A stretch of 64,000 nt of DNA from Streptosporangium amethystogenes (GTDB lineage: Bacteria > Actinomycetota > Actinomycetes > Streptosporangiales > Streptosporangiaceae). Positions within the stretch are counted from its first letter, which is position 1, and each line of letters starts with the position of its first letter. Positions 1 to 10,828 of the stretch are shown one piece after another. Under the pieces are notes generated by a model. It saw nothing but the letters and a program-made list of their open reading frames with translations, did not search any database and was not told the origin of the DNA. The translations under genes were made by a program, and so were the position numbers. Location of the stretch: contig NZ_JOEQ01000007.1 in NCBI RefSeq assembly GCF_000721075.1, forward strand, positions 124,001 to 188,000, read 5' to 3'.

Positions 1-636
1 GACCGGTACATGCTGTGGCTGATGCGGCAGGTCAAAATGCACGGGGTACAGGTCAGACGGCATCGGATCGAGGGGGCGCTGACCGACAGGAGGGCCGAGC
101 TCCTCGACCGGTTCGACGCCGAGGTGATCGTCTGCTGCGCGGGGCTCGGCACCGCCGAGCTCCGCGGTGTCAGCATGTACCCACTCCGCGGTGCGCTGGT
201 GCGGGTCCGCAACGACGGGATCGACGAGGCCCACTGCGTCTCCCACGACGAGACGAACGACGGCGAGCAGGACATCGTCTTCATCGTGCCGCGCAGCCCG
301 CAGATCCTTGTTCTCGGCGGCCTGGCGGAAAAGGACGAGTGGGACACCGGAATCAACCTGGAGAACCACGCCCCGGTGCGGGACATGTACGAGCGCTGCC
401 TGGCCTTCATCCCCGCGCTGCGAAGTTTCCAGCTGGATCCCGATGAGCCGGTACGGGCTGGATTGCGGCCGTTCCGGAAGGAGAACGTCTGCCTTGAGTG
501 GGACGAGGAAGGACGGGTCATCTACAACTTCGCACACGGCGGGGCCGGATTCAGCTTTTCCTGGGGCTGCGCCCAGGAAGCCGTCGGCCTGGTGCGCGCG
601 GCCGTGCAGGACCGCACGTACTCCTACTCCTGCTGA
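1..636 (+). CDS. D-amino-acid oxidase-like FAD enzyme, C-terminal part (5' end outside window)
   Basis: The frame is open from the first base, so the N-terminal FAD-binding part lies outside the window; about 211 residues remain. What is left matches the C-terminal half of the DAO/D-amino-acid oxidase family. It shows the strand CCAGLGT before the substrate domain, YPLRGALVRV, the substrate-carboxylate motif GLRPFR, and the closing FAD-contact segment HGGAGFSFSWGCA. Family members oxidatively deaminate neutral D-amino acids to 2-oxo acids, ammonia and hydrogen peroxide. A D-amino-acid role beside a peptidoglycan L,D-transpeptidase is plausible but the link is inference. Substrate cannot be read from the fragment. 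Confidence 0.88.
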   Translation, partial: DRYMLWLMRQVKMHGVQVRRHRIEGALTDRRAELLDRFDAEVIVCCAGLGTAELRGVSMYPLRGALVRVRNDGIDEAHCVSHDETNDGEQDIVFIVPRSPQILVLGGLAEKDEWDTGINLENHAPVRDMYERCLAFIPALRSFQLDPDEPVRAGLRPFRKENVCLEWDEEGRVIYNFAHGGAGFSFSWGCAQEAVGLVRAAVQDRTYSYSC

Positions 637-747
637 GCGTTCTCCTTTCTTCCCGGAGTCGACGCGAGACGGCCTGAACACGGCGAGCCCGCACCGCCGC
701 ATATCAGCCTGCCCGGTCGCGACGCCAGACCAAAGAGGCTCACTGAA

Positions 748-1569
748 ATGCAGAGAATCGTCAAATGCCTTCTGATCGTGAACACGGCCCTCGCGTTCAC
801 CTCGTGCCTGCCGTTCGGCATCGCGAACACCGGCGTCGCGTCACCGAGACGCTCCGGACCCGCCGTTGCCGATGACCACCCACCCCGTTCCGAGCACACC
901 CCGCTGTCGCGTTTCCCCGTCCTTCGCCCCGGTGACCGGGGAACCCAGGTCCAGGAGGTCAAAAAACGTCTCGACCGGCTGGGGTTCCACCCGGGATCTT
1001 CCAGCCAGGAATACGACCCCGCGCTGCGCGCGGCCGTGTGGGCCTTCCAGAAGGCCAACGGGCTGCCCGCCGGCGACGAGATCGACCCGTCGACCTGGAA
1101 GGCACTCGCCCACCCGGCGCGCGTCAGGCCGCTGGTGCCCTACGGGGAGCCCACCAGGGTGGAGATCGACCTGCGTCGTCAGTTGCTCACCGCCTGGCAG
1201 GACGGCAAGCCGGCGCTGGTCTCCCATATCTCGACCGGTAACGACAAGCACTACTGCAAGAACGGCCACTGCGGGGTCGCCGTCACACCCACCGGGGACT
1301 TCCGCGCCTGGTGGCGGACCACCGGATGGACCCACGGGCCACTGGGCGACCAGTTCTACACCATCTACTTCAACGGGGGTATCGGCTTCCACGGCTCGGA
1401 ACGGGTCCCGCTCCACCCCGCGTCCCACGGCTGCATCCGCGTCCCGCTGCACAACGCCAGGCCCCTGTTCGACATGACCCCGACAGGAACCCCGGTCCAC
1501 GTCCGCCGCCCGGCCCCTCCCGAGCCGCCGAAACAGGACGCGGCCCGGCCGAAGGCCCTCCGAGGCTGA
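748..1569 (+). CDS. Secreted L,D-transpeptidase with N-terminal peptidoglycan-binding domain
   Basis: The 273-residue protein has an N-terminal export signal (about residues 1-30). A Cys sits after a short hydrophobic run (AFTSC), a poor lipobox, so secretion or lipoprotein anchoring is open. Residues about 55-115 form a PG_binding_1 repeat (LRPGDRGTQVQEV to WAFQKANGLP). The C-terminal half is a YkuD catalytic domain with the His of GIGFHGSE and the SHGCIRV motif, whose Cys is the nucleophile. Such enzymes make 3-3 peptidoglycan crosslinks or attach proteins to the wall. The gene ends 14 bp before the convergent ABC transporter. No operon partner is evident. Confidence 0.93.
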   Translation: MQRIVKCLLIVNTALAFTSCLPFGIANTGVASPRRSGPAVADDHPPRSEHTPLSRFPVLRPGDRGTQVQEVKKRLDRLGFHPGSSSQEYDPALRAAVWAFQKANGLPAGDEIDPSTWKALAHPARVRPLVPYGEPTRVEIDLRRQLLTAWQDGKPALVSHISTGNDKHYCKNGHCGVAVTPTGDFRAWWRTTGWTHGPLGDQFYTIYFNGGIGFHGSERVPLHPASHGCIRVPLHNARPLFDMTPTGTPVHVRRPAPPEPPKQDAARPKALRG

Positions 1570-1594
1570 TCACGGCCAGAACCTCAGCCGGAGG
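1557..1594. terminator. Candidate bidirectional terminator between convergent genes
   Basis: CCTCCG-GGCTGA on the left pairs with TCAGCCGGAGG on the right with a two-base bulge. The hairpin overlaps both stop regions of the L,D-transpeptidase and the ABC transporter. There is no T-run, so this is a weak call. Confidence 0.35.
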
Positions 1595-3329
1595 TGCCGT
1601 GCCAGCTGCGCCACAGGGCCGCGTAGGAGCCCCCCTCGGCGACCAGTTCCTCGTGGGAGCCGAGTTCGCCGATGCGGCCGTCCTCCACGACCGCGACGCG
1701 GTCGGCGTCGTGGGCCGTGTAGAGGCGATGGGCGATGGCGATCACCGTACGGCCTTCGAGGACGGCGGCCAGCGAGCGTTCCAGGCGGCGGGCCGCGCGG
1801 GGGTCGATCAGCGAGGTGGCCTCGTCGAGGACCAGAGTGTGCGGGTCGGCCAGCACCAGCCGGGCCAGGGCCAGCTGCTGGGCCTGGGCGGGGGGAACGT
1901 GCTCGCCGCCGGAGCCGACCGCCGTGTCGAGCCCCTCGGGCAGGGTCTCGACCCAGTCCCAGGCGTCCACGGCCTCCAGCACCTCGCGGACCCGCGCGTC
2001 GTCGGCCTCGGGCCTGGCGATCAGCACGTTGTCGCGCACCGTGCCCCGGAAGACGTGGTGCTCCTGGGTCACCAGGGCGACCTGACCGCGCAGGTCGTTC
2101 AGGGGTAGTTCGACCAGGGGGACGCCGCCCACGGTGACCGAGCCGGTGCGGGGGCCGTGGATGCCGGCGAGCAGGCGGCCCAGCGTGGACTTGCCCGCCC
2201 CCGACGGGCCGACCATGGCCAGCCGCTCGCCCGGTTTGACCAGCAGGTCGATGCCGTGCAGCACGTCGTGGCCCTCGCGGTAGGCGTAGCGGACGTCGTC
2301 GGCCGCCAGCTCACTGCCCTCGGGAGCGGCACCGGTGGCCTCGCGGTCGTCGGGCACCTCGGCGACGCCGAGCAGCCGGGCCATCGAGGCGCCACCGACC
2401 TGGAGCTCGTCGATCCACATCAGCAGCCGGTCGAGCGGGTCGATGAGCTGCTGGACGTAGAGCGTGGCCGCGGTGACCTGGGCCAGCGAGACCCAGCCCT
2501 GGAGGTGGAACAGACCGCCGATGACCAGCGTCGCCACGATCGGGATCACGTAGCCGAGCTCGACCGAGGGGAACCAGACGGTGCGCAGCCCCAGCGTGTA
2601 GCGCTCGGCCGCCCACGAGCGGGCGATGTCGGTGTCGGTGCGGCGGTGCCGCCGCTCCTGCAGACCCAGGGCCTCCACCGCGCGGGCGCCCCCGACCGTC
2701 TCGGCCAGCCCGTCGGTCATGTCGGCGTACGCGGCGCTCTCCCGCAGGTAGCCCTCCCTGGCCCGGTTGAGATACCAGCGGGTGGAGATCCACAGGATGG
2801 GGACGGCCAGCAGCGAGGGCAGCGCGAGCAGCGGCCCGACCAGTACCAGCGCGCCGACGGTGATCAGGCAGGTGACCAGCGCGATCAGCGTCTCGGGCAC
2901 GGCGTGCCGTACGGTGCGCGACAGCGAGTCGACGTCACGCGAGGTCCGCGAGATCAGGTCGCCGGATCCGGCCCGCTCGACGACGGACAGCGGCAGGCCG
3001 AGCACCCGCCCGACGAACTCCTCGCGCAGCTCGGCGAGGACCTTCTCGCCGAGCCTGGCCGAGGCGTAGACGGCGAACCTGATCAGCACCGCCTGGGCGA
3101 CCAGGAAGCCGCCGATGGCCAGCGACACCGCGGTGACGTCGACCCCGGTGCCGTCCTGGACACCCTGGACGAGGCCGCCGAGCAGCCATGGCACCGCCAG
3201 GCCGGCGACGGCGGCCAGGCCGTGCAGACCCAGCGCCACGGTGAGCTCTCCGGGATATTTCAGGGTGAGCCTGCGGGCGTACGCCCGAACCTGCGCGGTG
3301 TCGGCGACGGGCAGGATCTGCCTGCTCAC
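1584..3329 (-). CDS. ABC exporter half-transporter B (intact Walker motifs, degenerate signature)
   Basis: A fused membrane plus ATPase protein (581 aa) of the type I exporter family. About six transmembrane helices span residues 1-310 and the nucleotide-binding domain follows. Walker A GPSGAGKST (about 374-382), Walker B LVLDEA (499-504) and the H-loop His (IAHRL, 534) are intact. The signature that should read LSGGQ is VPPAQ (478-482). It overlaps the upstream half-transporter gene by 4 bp (3326-3329), so the two are translationally coupled and should form a heterodimer. Only one composite ATP site would then be catalytic: this protein's Walker motifs with the partner's signature. Substrate unknown; drug, lipid or peptide export is the family range. 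Confidence 0.93.
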   Translation of the reverse strand: MSRQILPVADTAQVRAYARRLTLKYPGELTVALGLHGLAAVAGLAVPWLLGGLVQGVQDGTGVDVTAVSLAIGGFLVAQAVLIRFAVYASARLGEKVLAELREEFVGRVLGLPLSVVERAGSGDLISRTSRDVDSLSRTVRHAVPETLIALVTCLITVGALVLVGPLLALPSLLAVPILWISTRWYLNRAREGYLRESAAYADMTDGLAETVGGARAVEALGLQERRHRRTDTDIARSWAAERYTLGLRTVWFPSVELGYVIPIVATLVIGGLFHLQGWVSLAQVTAATLYVQQLIDPLDRLLMWIDELQVGGASMARLLGVAEVPDDREATGAAPEGSELAADDVRYAYREGHDVLHGIDLLVKPGERLAMVGPSGAGKSTLGRLLAGIHGPRTGSVTVGGVPLVELPLNDLRGQVALVTQEHHVFRGTVRDNVLIARPEADDARVREVLEAVDAWDWVETLPEGLDTAVGSGGEHVPPAQAQQLALARLVLADPHTLVLDEATSLIDPRAARRLERSLAAVLEGRTVIAIAHRLYTAHDADRVAVVEDGRIGELGSHEELVAEGGSYAALWRSWHGTSG

Positions 3330-5017
3330 GACTCCTCACCCCGGGTCACGACGGCGGTGTAGCCCGGGTGGGTGGCCAGCAGCTCCCGGTGTGTGCCCTG
3401 GGCGCGCACGACGCCTCCCTCGACGTAGATGACGTGGTCGGTGCGGTCGAGCACCAGCGGGCTGGTCGTGCAGACCAGCGTGGTCTTGCCCGCGCGGGCC
3501 TTGGCCAGCCGGTCGGCGATGCGGGCCTCGCTGTGCGCGTCGACGGCGCTGGTGGGCTCGATGAGGATGAGCACCTCCGGGTCGAGGGTCAACGCCCTGG
3601 CGAGCCTGAGCCGCTGCTGCTGGCCGCCGGAGAACTCCCGGCCGGCCTCGGCGACGCGCCCCTCCAGACCGCCGGGCAGCGCCTCGACGATGTCGGTGGC
3701 GCACGCGGCCTGCAACGCCCGGGTGATCTCCTCGTCGGAGGCGCGGCCGGTGACGTCCAGTTCGTCCCTGAGCACCCCGGCGAACAGCTGGGCCTCGTTG
3801 TCGGCGACGAGGACGCGGCGGCGGACCTCGGAGATCGGCAGGGTGTCGAGCGCCACGTCGCCGAAGTCGACGTCGCCGTCGCTGTAGCGGCCGAGCCGGT
3901 CGGCGATGGTCACGGCCTCCTCGGGGACGGCCGCCGCGACGGCGGTGAGCATGCCGGGACGCACCGCGACCCCGGAGGTCACGTCGCGCAGCAGGCCGCC
4001 CTCCGAGCGGCCGGTGCCACCCTCCACCTCGGGATTCAGCGCCAGGATGCGCACCACCCTGCGGGCGGCGACGTGCCCCTTGGTCAGCTTGTCGGCCGCC
4101 TCGGTGAGGGTGCGCACCGGGGCGATCAGGAAGACCGCGTAGCCGTAGAAGGCGACGAGCTGGCCGGCGGTGATCTCGCCGCGCATCGCGAAGGTCGCAC
4201 CGAGCCAGGTCACCCCGGCGATCAGCAGTCCGGGCAGCAGGACCTGTGCGCCCTCCAGCATCGACTCGACGGAGGCCACCCGCACGCCGGCGTGGCGCAC
4301 CCGCTGCGACTCGGCGCCGTAGCGGTCGGCGAAGACCCGCTCACCGCCGATGCCGCGGAGCACCCGCAGGCCCGTGACGATGTCGGCGGCGCGGGTGGCG
4401 AGGTCGCCCTGCAGGTCGCGGTGGTCGTTCTGGCGGCGGTGCAGCGGCTTGAGCAGGGGCGCGACGGCGACCGCCACGAGGGGCAGGCCGACCAGCACCA
4501 TCAGTCCCAGTTGTGGCGAGGCGTCGATCAGGATGACGGTCACGACGGCGATGGCGACGACGGCGCCGCAGCCGCGGAGCAGGATGTCCATCGCGTTGCC
4601 GATGTGGGCGATGTCGGAGTTGCCGACGCTGACCACCTCACCGGTGGACATGCGCTTGGGCAGGGTCGCGCCCAGCCGGGTCGACTGCCTGACGGTGACC
4701 TGGACGGTCCGGTAGGCGGCGGCCAGCCAGTTGTAGACGGCCATCCGGTGCCGCAGGATGCCCATGACGGCCTGGGTGATTCCCAGGGCGAACACCACGG
4801 CCCCCCAGGTGACCAGGGCAGGCAGGTCCTTGGCCGTGATCGCGTCGATGCCGTTGCCCATCGCGGCGGGTACCAGCGCCATCGCCAGCCACCACAGGAT
4901 GGCGTAGCCGATGCCGAGCAGCAGCGGGCCTCGCTGCATGCGGGCCACCCACAGCAGGTAAGCGATCGGACTTCGGGCATCGGGAACGCCGGGGTCGGCG
5001 GCTGGTAAGGAGCGCAT
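3326..5017 (-). CDS. ABC exporter half-transporter A (degenerate Walker motifs, intact signature)
   Basis: Starting at the ATG at 5017 gives 563 aa; a TTG at 5056 is in frame but adds a Cys-rich stretch unlike the family. Six predicted transmembrane helices precede the ATPase domain. The signature FSGGQQQRLRLARAL (about 462-476) is intact. The Walker A region (about 358-369, TAVAAAVPEEA) has no GxxGxGK, Walker B reads ILIEP where Asp is expected (484-488), and the H-loop His is Ser (TTSP, 517-520). Alone it could not hydrolyse ATP. Paired with the downstream half-transporter, it supplies the signature for the single good site. Loss of Walker A goes beyond the usual degenerate-site pattern. 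The gene is divergent from the HTH/Clp-N pair. Confidence 0.92.
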   Translation of the reverse strand: MRSLPAADPGVPDARSPIAYLLWVARMQRGPLLLGIGYAILWWLAMALVPAAMGNGIDAITAKDLPALVTWGAVVFALGITQAVMGILRHRMAVYNWLAAAYRTVQVTVRQSTRLGATLPKRMSTGEVVSVGNSDIAHIGNAMDILLRGCGAVVAIAVVTVILIDASPQLGLMVLVGLPLVAVAVAPLLKPLHRRQNDHRDLQGDLATRAADIVTGLRVLRGIGGERVFADRYGAESQRVRHAGVRVASVESMLEGAQVLLPGLLIAGVTWLGATFAMRGEITAGQLVAFYGYAVFLIAPVRTLTEAADKLTKGHVAARRVVRILALNPEVEGGTGRSEGGLLRDVTSGVAVRPGMLTAVAAAVPEEAVTIADRLGRYSDGDVDFGDVALDTLPISEVRRRVLVADNEAQLFAGVLRDELDVTGRASDEEITRALQAACATDIVEALPGGLEGRVAEAGREFSGGQQQRLRLARALTLDPEVLILIEPTSAVDAHSEARIADRLAKARAGKTTLVCTTSPLVLDRTDHVIYVEGGVVRAQGTHRELLATHPGYTAVVTRGEES

Positions 5018-5093
5018 CTCACAACAAGGGTCACAAACTCCGACCTGGCCCGGCAAACGATTTTCGGCCTCCCCGGCGTGTTGCCGTCAATCA

Positions 5094-5126
5094 AGGTTGA
5101 CAGAATGGGCTGCGTCAACCTAAATT
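5094..5126 (+). promoter_or_regulatory. Leaderless promoter with inverted-repeat operator for the HTH gene
   Basis: TTGACA (5097-5102), an 18-bp spacer and TAAATT (5121-5126) form a near-consensus sigma-70-type promoter. The ATG at 5134 follows 7 bp after the -10, which implies a leaderless mRNA. A perfect inverted repeat, AGGTTGAC (5094-5101) and GTCAACCT (5114-5121), covers the -35 and spacer. A repressor bound there would block RNA polymerase. The adjacent HTH protein is the obvious candidate (inference). The divergent ABC operon starts about 77 bp away and could share control. Confidence 0.75.
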
Positions 5127-5133
5127 GACAGAC

Positions 5134-5367
5134 ATGAGCGATACGGCGCAACTGGCATCCGACGCCGGTAGCCGCGATCCGGCCGTCGGCCTGCGGGCCG
5201 TGCGGGCACTGCGGACACTGGTCGACCGGCTGGAGGCCCTCCAGGTGGAGAACGCCAGGGACCAGGGCTGGTCCTGGCAGGAGATCGCGTACTGCCTTGA
5301 AGTGAGCCGGCAGGCGGTGCACAAGAAGTACGCGGGTGGCCGAGGCCTGCTGAGACGGGAGAGATAG
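5134..5367 (+). CDS. Small HTH DNA-binding protein paired with Clp-N protein
   Basis: The protein has 77 aa. The C-terminal half (about 40-70) reads WSWQEIAYCLEVSRQAVHKK, a clear helix-turn-helix resembling sigma-70 region 4 or MarR-type recognition helices. The N-terminal half is helical (AVRALRTLVDRLEALQVENA). The ATG at 5134 is chosen because it sits 7 bp after a strong -10; the upstream TTG at 5125 lies inside that -10. The stop is 2 bp before the Clp-N gene, so they form an operon. Small HTH genes beside Clp-N genes recur in actinomycetes. Autoregulation through the overlapping inverted repeat is my inference. Confidence 0.85.
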   Translation: MSDTAQLASDAGSRDPAVGLRAVRALRTLVDRLEALQVENARDQGWSWQEIAYCLEVSRQAVHKKYAGGRGLLRRER

Positions 5368-5369
5368 TC

Positions 5370-5948
5370 ATGTTCGAAAGGTTCACGGATCAGGCCAGGC
5401 AGACGGTGACGCTCGCCCAGGAGAACACCCGCAGGCTGAAGCACCCCTCCATCGGCACCGAGCACCTCCTGCTGGGCCTGCTCGACCAGCCACAGACCGT
5501 TTCGGCCCGAATCCTCGGACGGCACGGCCTGGACCGTGAGCGGGCCGACCGGGCCGTGGTGCGCCTCGTCCCCCACTCACCGAAGGACGCGCTCGACGCG
5601 GACGCGCTGGAGACGATCGGTATCGATCTCTCCGCCATCAGGGAGAAGGTCGAGGCCGCCTTCGGCCCCGGCTCCCTGGACCGGCCGCCGCAGCGCGACC
5701 ACCGGGGCGGCCTGTTCAGCGGTCGCCACATCCCCTTCTCCAAGGGGGCGAAGAAGTCCCTGGAACTGTCCCTGCGGGAGGCCATCGCCCTCAAGCACAA
5801 GTACATCGGCGACGGCCACATCCTGCTGGGGCTGCTCCGCGAGGGGGAGGGGCTGGCCTCGCGCGTCATCGCCGACGCGGGCATCGATCAGGGGACGCTG
5901 CGCAGGGAGATCGTCCGGGAACTCGGGACACGGCGGAAGCCCGGGTAG
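5370..5948 (+). CDS. Clp N-terminal domain protein (two repeats, no AAA+ ATPase)
   Basis: The 192 residues contain two Clp_N repeats: MFERFTDQARQTVTLAQE to HLLLGLLDQP (about 1-75) and FSKGAKKSLELSLREAIALK to HILLGLLREG (about 115-185). The start has the MFERFTDxAR sequence typical of ClpC N-domains. There is no Walker motif or AAA+ module, so it cannot unfold proteins alone. In ClpC such domains bind substrates and adaptors. A free-standing copy could act as an adaptor, decoy or stress sensor (inference). It is co-transcribed with the HTH gene just upstream. Confidence 0.92.
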   Translation: MFERFTDQARQTVTLAQENTRRLKHPSIGTEHLLLGLLDQPQTVSARILGRHGLDRERADRAVVRLVPHSPKDALDADALETIGIDLSAIREKVEAAFGPGSLDRPPQRDHRGGLFSGRHIPFSKGAKKSLELSLREAIALKHKYIGDGHILLGLLREGEGLASRVIADAGIDQGTLRREIVRELGTRRKPG

Positions 5949-6074
5949 GGGCGCGCGATCGAGCCCGGACCTCGACGGCCCGGCGGACGGCGTCGCCCGG
6001 GCAGGGGCACCCGCGATCGAGCCCGGCGGTTCCCCTGCACCCCCGGGAACGCCACTCAGGACCGGGAGAAGCAA

Positions 6075-6113
6075 CCGCCCCGGTGCCGGCCGCTGGGCCG
6101 GGCACCGGGGCGG
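6075..6113. terminator. Strong GC hairpin terminator between clpN-like gene and sdhB
   Basis: A 17-bp stem (CCGCCCCGGTGCC-GGCC with GGCC-GGCACCGGGGCGG, one bulged G) has a GCTG loop. It lies between two convergent genes and can serve both. Pyrimidine-rich sequence follows on the minus strand. Confidence 0.75.
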
Positions 6114-6128
6114 AACGGTCGAAAGGAC

Positions 6129-6872
6129 CTACTTGGCGGCCCGCAGGTAGTCGTGGTTCATCTGGGCGATGGTGTCCAGCGGGATGCCCTTGGGGCAGAC
6201 CGCCGTGCACTCGCCGGTGTTGGTGCAGCCGCCGAAGCCCTCGGCATCCATCTGCTCGACCATCGCGACGGCGCGGGAGTCGCGCTCGGGCTGGCCCTGC
6301 GGCAGCAGGCTCAGATGGGTGATCTTGGCCGCGGTGAAGAGCGAGGCCGAGCCGTTCGGGCAGGCGGCGACGCAGGCGCCGCAGCCGATGCAGGTGGCCG
6401 CGTCGAACGCCGCGTCGGCGTCGACCTTCTTCACCGGGACGCTGTGCGCGTCGGGGGCCGAACCGGCCGGGACGGAGATGAAGCCACCCGCCTGGATGAT
6501 CCGGTCGAACGCCGAGCGGTCCACGACCAGGTCCTTCACCACCGGGAAGGGCGCGGCGCGCCACGGCTCGATGGTGATGACCGCGTTGTCCTCGAAGTGA
6601 CGCATGTGCAGCTGACAGGTGGTGGTGGCCACCTGCTCACCGTGCGCGACGCCGTTGATGACCATGCCGCACATGCCGCAGATGCCCTCGCGGCAGTCGT
6701 GGTCGAAGGCGATCGGGTCGTCGCCCTCCAGGATGAGCCGCTCGTTGAGGACGTCGAGCATCTCCAGGAAGGACATGTCCGGTGAGACGTCCTCGACCCG
6801 GTAGTTGACCATCCGGCCCTTGTCCTTGGGGCCCTTCTGACGCCAGACCTTGAGAGTGAGGTTCATACTCAT
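6129..6872 (-). CDS. sdhB: Succinate dehydrogenase iron-sulfur subunit, type B complex
   Basis: Begins at the ATG at 6872, preceded by AGGAGAGG; an upstream in-frame ATG at 6893 has no such site. The 247-residue protein has the plant-type [2Fe-2S] motif CREGICGMC near residue 70, and two C-terminal cluster motifs [12 protein letters not shown] and [12 protein letters not shown] for the [4Fe-4S] and [3Fe-4S] centres. It passes electrons from the flavoprotein to the haem-bearing membrane subunit on the cytoplasmic face of the membrane. It is the last gene of the minus-strand sdhC-sdhA-sdhB operon, and the hairpin at 6075-6113 closes it. Confidence 0.95.
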   Translation of the reverse strand: MSMNLTLKVWRQKGPKDKGRMVNYRVEDVSPDMSFLEMLDVLNERLILEGDDPIAFDHDCREGICGMCGMVINGVAHGEQVATTTCQLHMRHFEDNAVITIEPWRAAPFPVVKDLVVDRSAFDRIIQAGGFISVPAGSAPDAHSVPVKKVDADAAFDAATCIGCGACVAACPNGSASLFTAAKITHLSLLPQGQPERDSRAVAMVEQMDAEGFGGCTNTGECTAVCPKGIPLDTIAQMNHDYLRAAK

Positions 6873-6950
6873 GGTTCGCTTACCTCTCCTCATTCGCTGC
6901 GAGGATCGCTCGTTCCTCGCGAACCAGTCCGCTCACCGCGTCGGGTGCAC

Positions 6951-8879
<1,929 letters not shown>

Positions 8880-8935
8880 CGCGCTCCTCACTCCTTGTTC
8901 TCCGTGCGGAAGACCCGCCGGGTTCGCGCTCTTGC

Positions 8936-9697
8936 TCACTTGATCACTCCGATCGCGACCGCCACCGGGACCACGAGGAAGCCGATGACCAGCAGCGCCG
9001 ACAGGCCCGCGGCGACGGCCTTCAGCGGGCGGTAGCTACGGCTGCTCGCCAGACCGAGCGTCTGGAAGGCGCTCCACAGGCCGTGGCGCAGGTGCAGGCC
9101 GACCATGACGAGGGCGAGCACGTAGAACAGGGTGACCCACCAGCGCGACGGCGCGAAGCCCTCGACCAGGCGGTCGTAGGGGGTGGCGCCGCCACCGGCC
9201 GGGTTGGCCGCGCCGAACGTCAGGTCCAGCAGGTGGTAGATCACGAACAGCACGATGATGACGCCGCCGTAGCGCATGGTGTGGACCGCGTAGCCGTTCG
9301 CCCTGGACTTACGCCTGGCCGCGTACTTGACCGGGCGGGCCTTGCTCGCCCGCCGGGCCAGGGAGATCGCCGACCACATGTGCAGGGCGACCGCGACGAC
9401 CAGCGCGACCTCGACGACGGTCAGCAGGACCCGGTGCGGGAGGATCGGCTCGCCCATGGTCCGCAGGAAGGCCGCGTAGGCGTTGAACGACTCGGCACCG
9501 GCGAAGCTCTTGAGGTTTCCGGCCATGTGGCCGATGAGGAAGAGCACCATCACGGCGCCCGTGATGGCCATCACGGCCTTCTTGCCGTTGGAGGAGCCCA
9601 GGAAGCCGCCTTTTCGTCCGGGCTTCGCGGTCTTCACGGTATCCGCTGGGGGGTTTACAGAGGCGGTGGCGGATCCGCGCTCAATCGTGGCAGTCAC
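8936..9697 (-). CDS. sdhC: Succinate dehydrogenase cytochrome b subunit, type B (dihaem-like)
   Basis: A 253-residue membrane protein with five predicted transmembrane helices. Candidate haem-ligand His residues sit in the helices [22 protein letters not shown] and [10 protein letters not shown], matching the dihaem layout of type B anchors, so one polypeptide serves as sole anchor. It should reduce menaquinone, with SdhA and SdhB on the cytoplasmic side. It starts at GTG 9697, 7 bp after a TAGCGT -10-like element, so leaderless translation is likely. First gene of the operon, divergent from the LysR gene 198 bp away, which is the natural candidate regulator. The stop at 8936 lies close to the sdhA start. 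Confidence 0.93.
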   Translation of the reverse strand: MTATIERGSATASVNPPADTVKTAKPGRKGGFLGSSNGKKAVMAITGAVMVLFLIGHMAGNLKSFAGAESFNAYAAFLRTMGEPILPHRVLLTVVEVALVVAVALHMWSAISLARRASKARPVKYAARRKSRANGYAVHTMRYGGVIIVLFVIYHLLDLTFGAANPAGGGATPYDRLVEGFAPSRWWVTLFYVLALVMVGLHLRHGLWSAFQTLGLASSRSYRPLKAVAAGLSALLVIGFLVVPVAVAIGVIK

Positions 9698-9895
9698 CCT
9701 CGTGACGCTAGGTAAGGGTATTTATCCAAGTCCAAGTCATCGTGGATGTGGTTTCCATAGCCTGCGGCTATTACCTCTGCGTCCCTGTCGCTTCCATCGC
9801 CGCTCCCTCCGGAGCGGTGCGAGCAATCTCACATTGTCTCCCCCACCACCACCCGCCCCGAATCCGCGGTCGGGCAGTCCGTACGCTAGGGAAAC
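9698..9895. promoter_or_regulatory. Divergent promoter region between sdhC (type B) and LysR gene
   Basis: TAGCGT on the minus strand (9705-9710) sits 7 bp before the sdhC GTG. TACGCT (9882-9887) sits 8 bp before the LysR GTG. A short direct repeat CCAAGT-CCAAGT lies at 9726-9737. LysR-type regulators commonly act on such divergent regions. No clear T-N11-A box was picked out with confidence. Confidence 0.5.
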
Positions 9896-10828
9896 GTGCA
9901 GCTCCAGCAACTCGCCTATTTCGTGGCGGTCGCCGAGGCCCGGCACTTCACCCAGGCCGCCGAACGGATGCGCGTAGCCCAGCCCTCGCTGAGCAAGCAG
10001 ATCAAGGCCCTGGAGGCCGAGCTCGGCGCACCGCTGTTCAGCCGTGCCCGGGGAAACGTCACGCTGACCCCCGCTGGCGAGGCGTTGCTACCGCTGGCCC
10101 GCCGCATGCTGGCCGACGCCGAGACCGCCAGAAGCGAGGTCGGCGAGCTGGCCGGGCTGCGCCGCGGCCGGGTCCGGCTGGGCGCCACGCCCTCGCTCTG
10201 CGCGGGGCTGCTCGCCGACGCGCTGGCCAGGTTCCACCACGCCTACCCCGGCATCGAGCTGTTCGTGGAGGAAGGCGGCTCCCGCGACCTGGTCCGCACC
10301 CTGGCCAGGGGCCAGCTCGACCTGGCGTTGATCATCATGCCGCTGCACAGCGACGACCCCGCCCTCGTCACCGAGGAGGTCCTGCGGGAGAACCTCGTCG
10401 TCGCCTCCCCCTCGACCACTCGCGCCCGCAGGCCGTACGTGCGCATCGAGGAGTTGCGGCAACGGCCGATGGTGATGTTCAGGCGCGGATACGACCTGCG
10501 GGAGGCCACGCTCAACGCCTGCCGGCAGGCCGGGTTCGAGCCCAGGTTCGCGGTGGAGGGCGGCGAGATGGACGCCGTGCTGCGCTTCGTGGAGGCCGGG
10601 CTGGGGGTCGCACTGGTCCCCTCGATGGTCCTGGACGGCCGCCCGGGACTTTCCGGGACACCCCTGGCTCCTCCCGGGCTGCGCCGCACCATCGCCATCG
10701 CGCACCGCAAGGACGTCGAGCCCACCCGCGCGGCCCAGGCCTTTCGCGCGACCCTGCTCCTCTTCCTCGCCGAGGCCGCCCACGAGGGCAGCCTCCCCCA
10801 GGGACTGGACCTGATCATCCAGGGTTGA
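9896..10828 (+). CDS. LysR-family transcriptional regulator
   Basis: The protein has 310 aa. The N-terminal winged HTH is classic LysR (LQQLAYFVAVAEARHFTQAA to PSLSKQIKALEAELG to TPAGEALL). The rest is a periplasmic-binding-like effector domain (about 90-300). It starts at GTG 9896. Placement back to back with the type B succinate dehydrogenase operon makes that operon the most likely target. Streptomyces has a similar LysR-sdh arrangement as far as I recall. The effector is unknown; a dicarboxylate is plausible (inference). Confidence 0.93.
   Translation: MQLQQLAYFVAVAEARHFTQAAERMRVAQPSLSKQIKALEAELGAPLFSRARGNVTLTPAGEALLPLARRMLADAETARSEVGELAGLRRGRVRLGATPSLCAGLLADALARFHHAYPGIELFVEEGGSRDLVRTLARGQLDLALIIMPLHSDDPALVTEEVLRENLVVASPSTTRARRPYVRIEELRQRPMVMFRRGYDLREATLNACRQAGFEPRFAVEGGEMDAVLRFVEAGLGVALVPSMVLDGRPGLSGTPLAPPGLRRTIAIAHRKDVEPTRAAQAFRATLLLFLAEAAHEGSLPQGLDLIIQG

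Noticed and set aside
748..840. Lipoprotein signal on the L,D-transpeptidase
   Set aside because: AFTSC has Phe at the -3 position, a poor lipobox, so it was not asserted.
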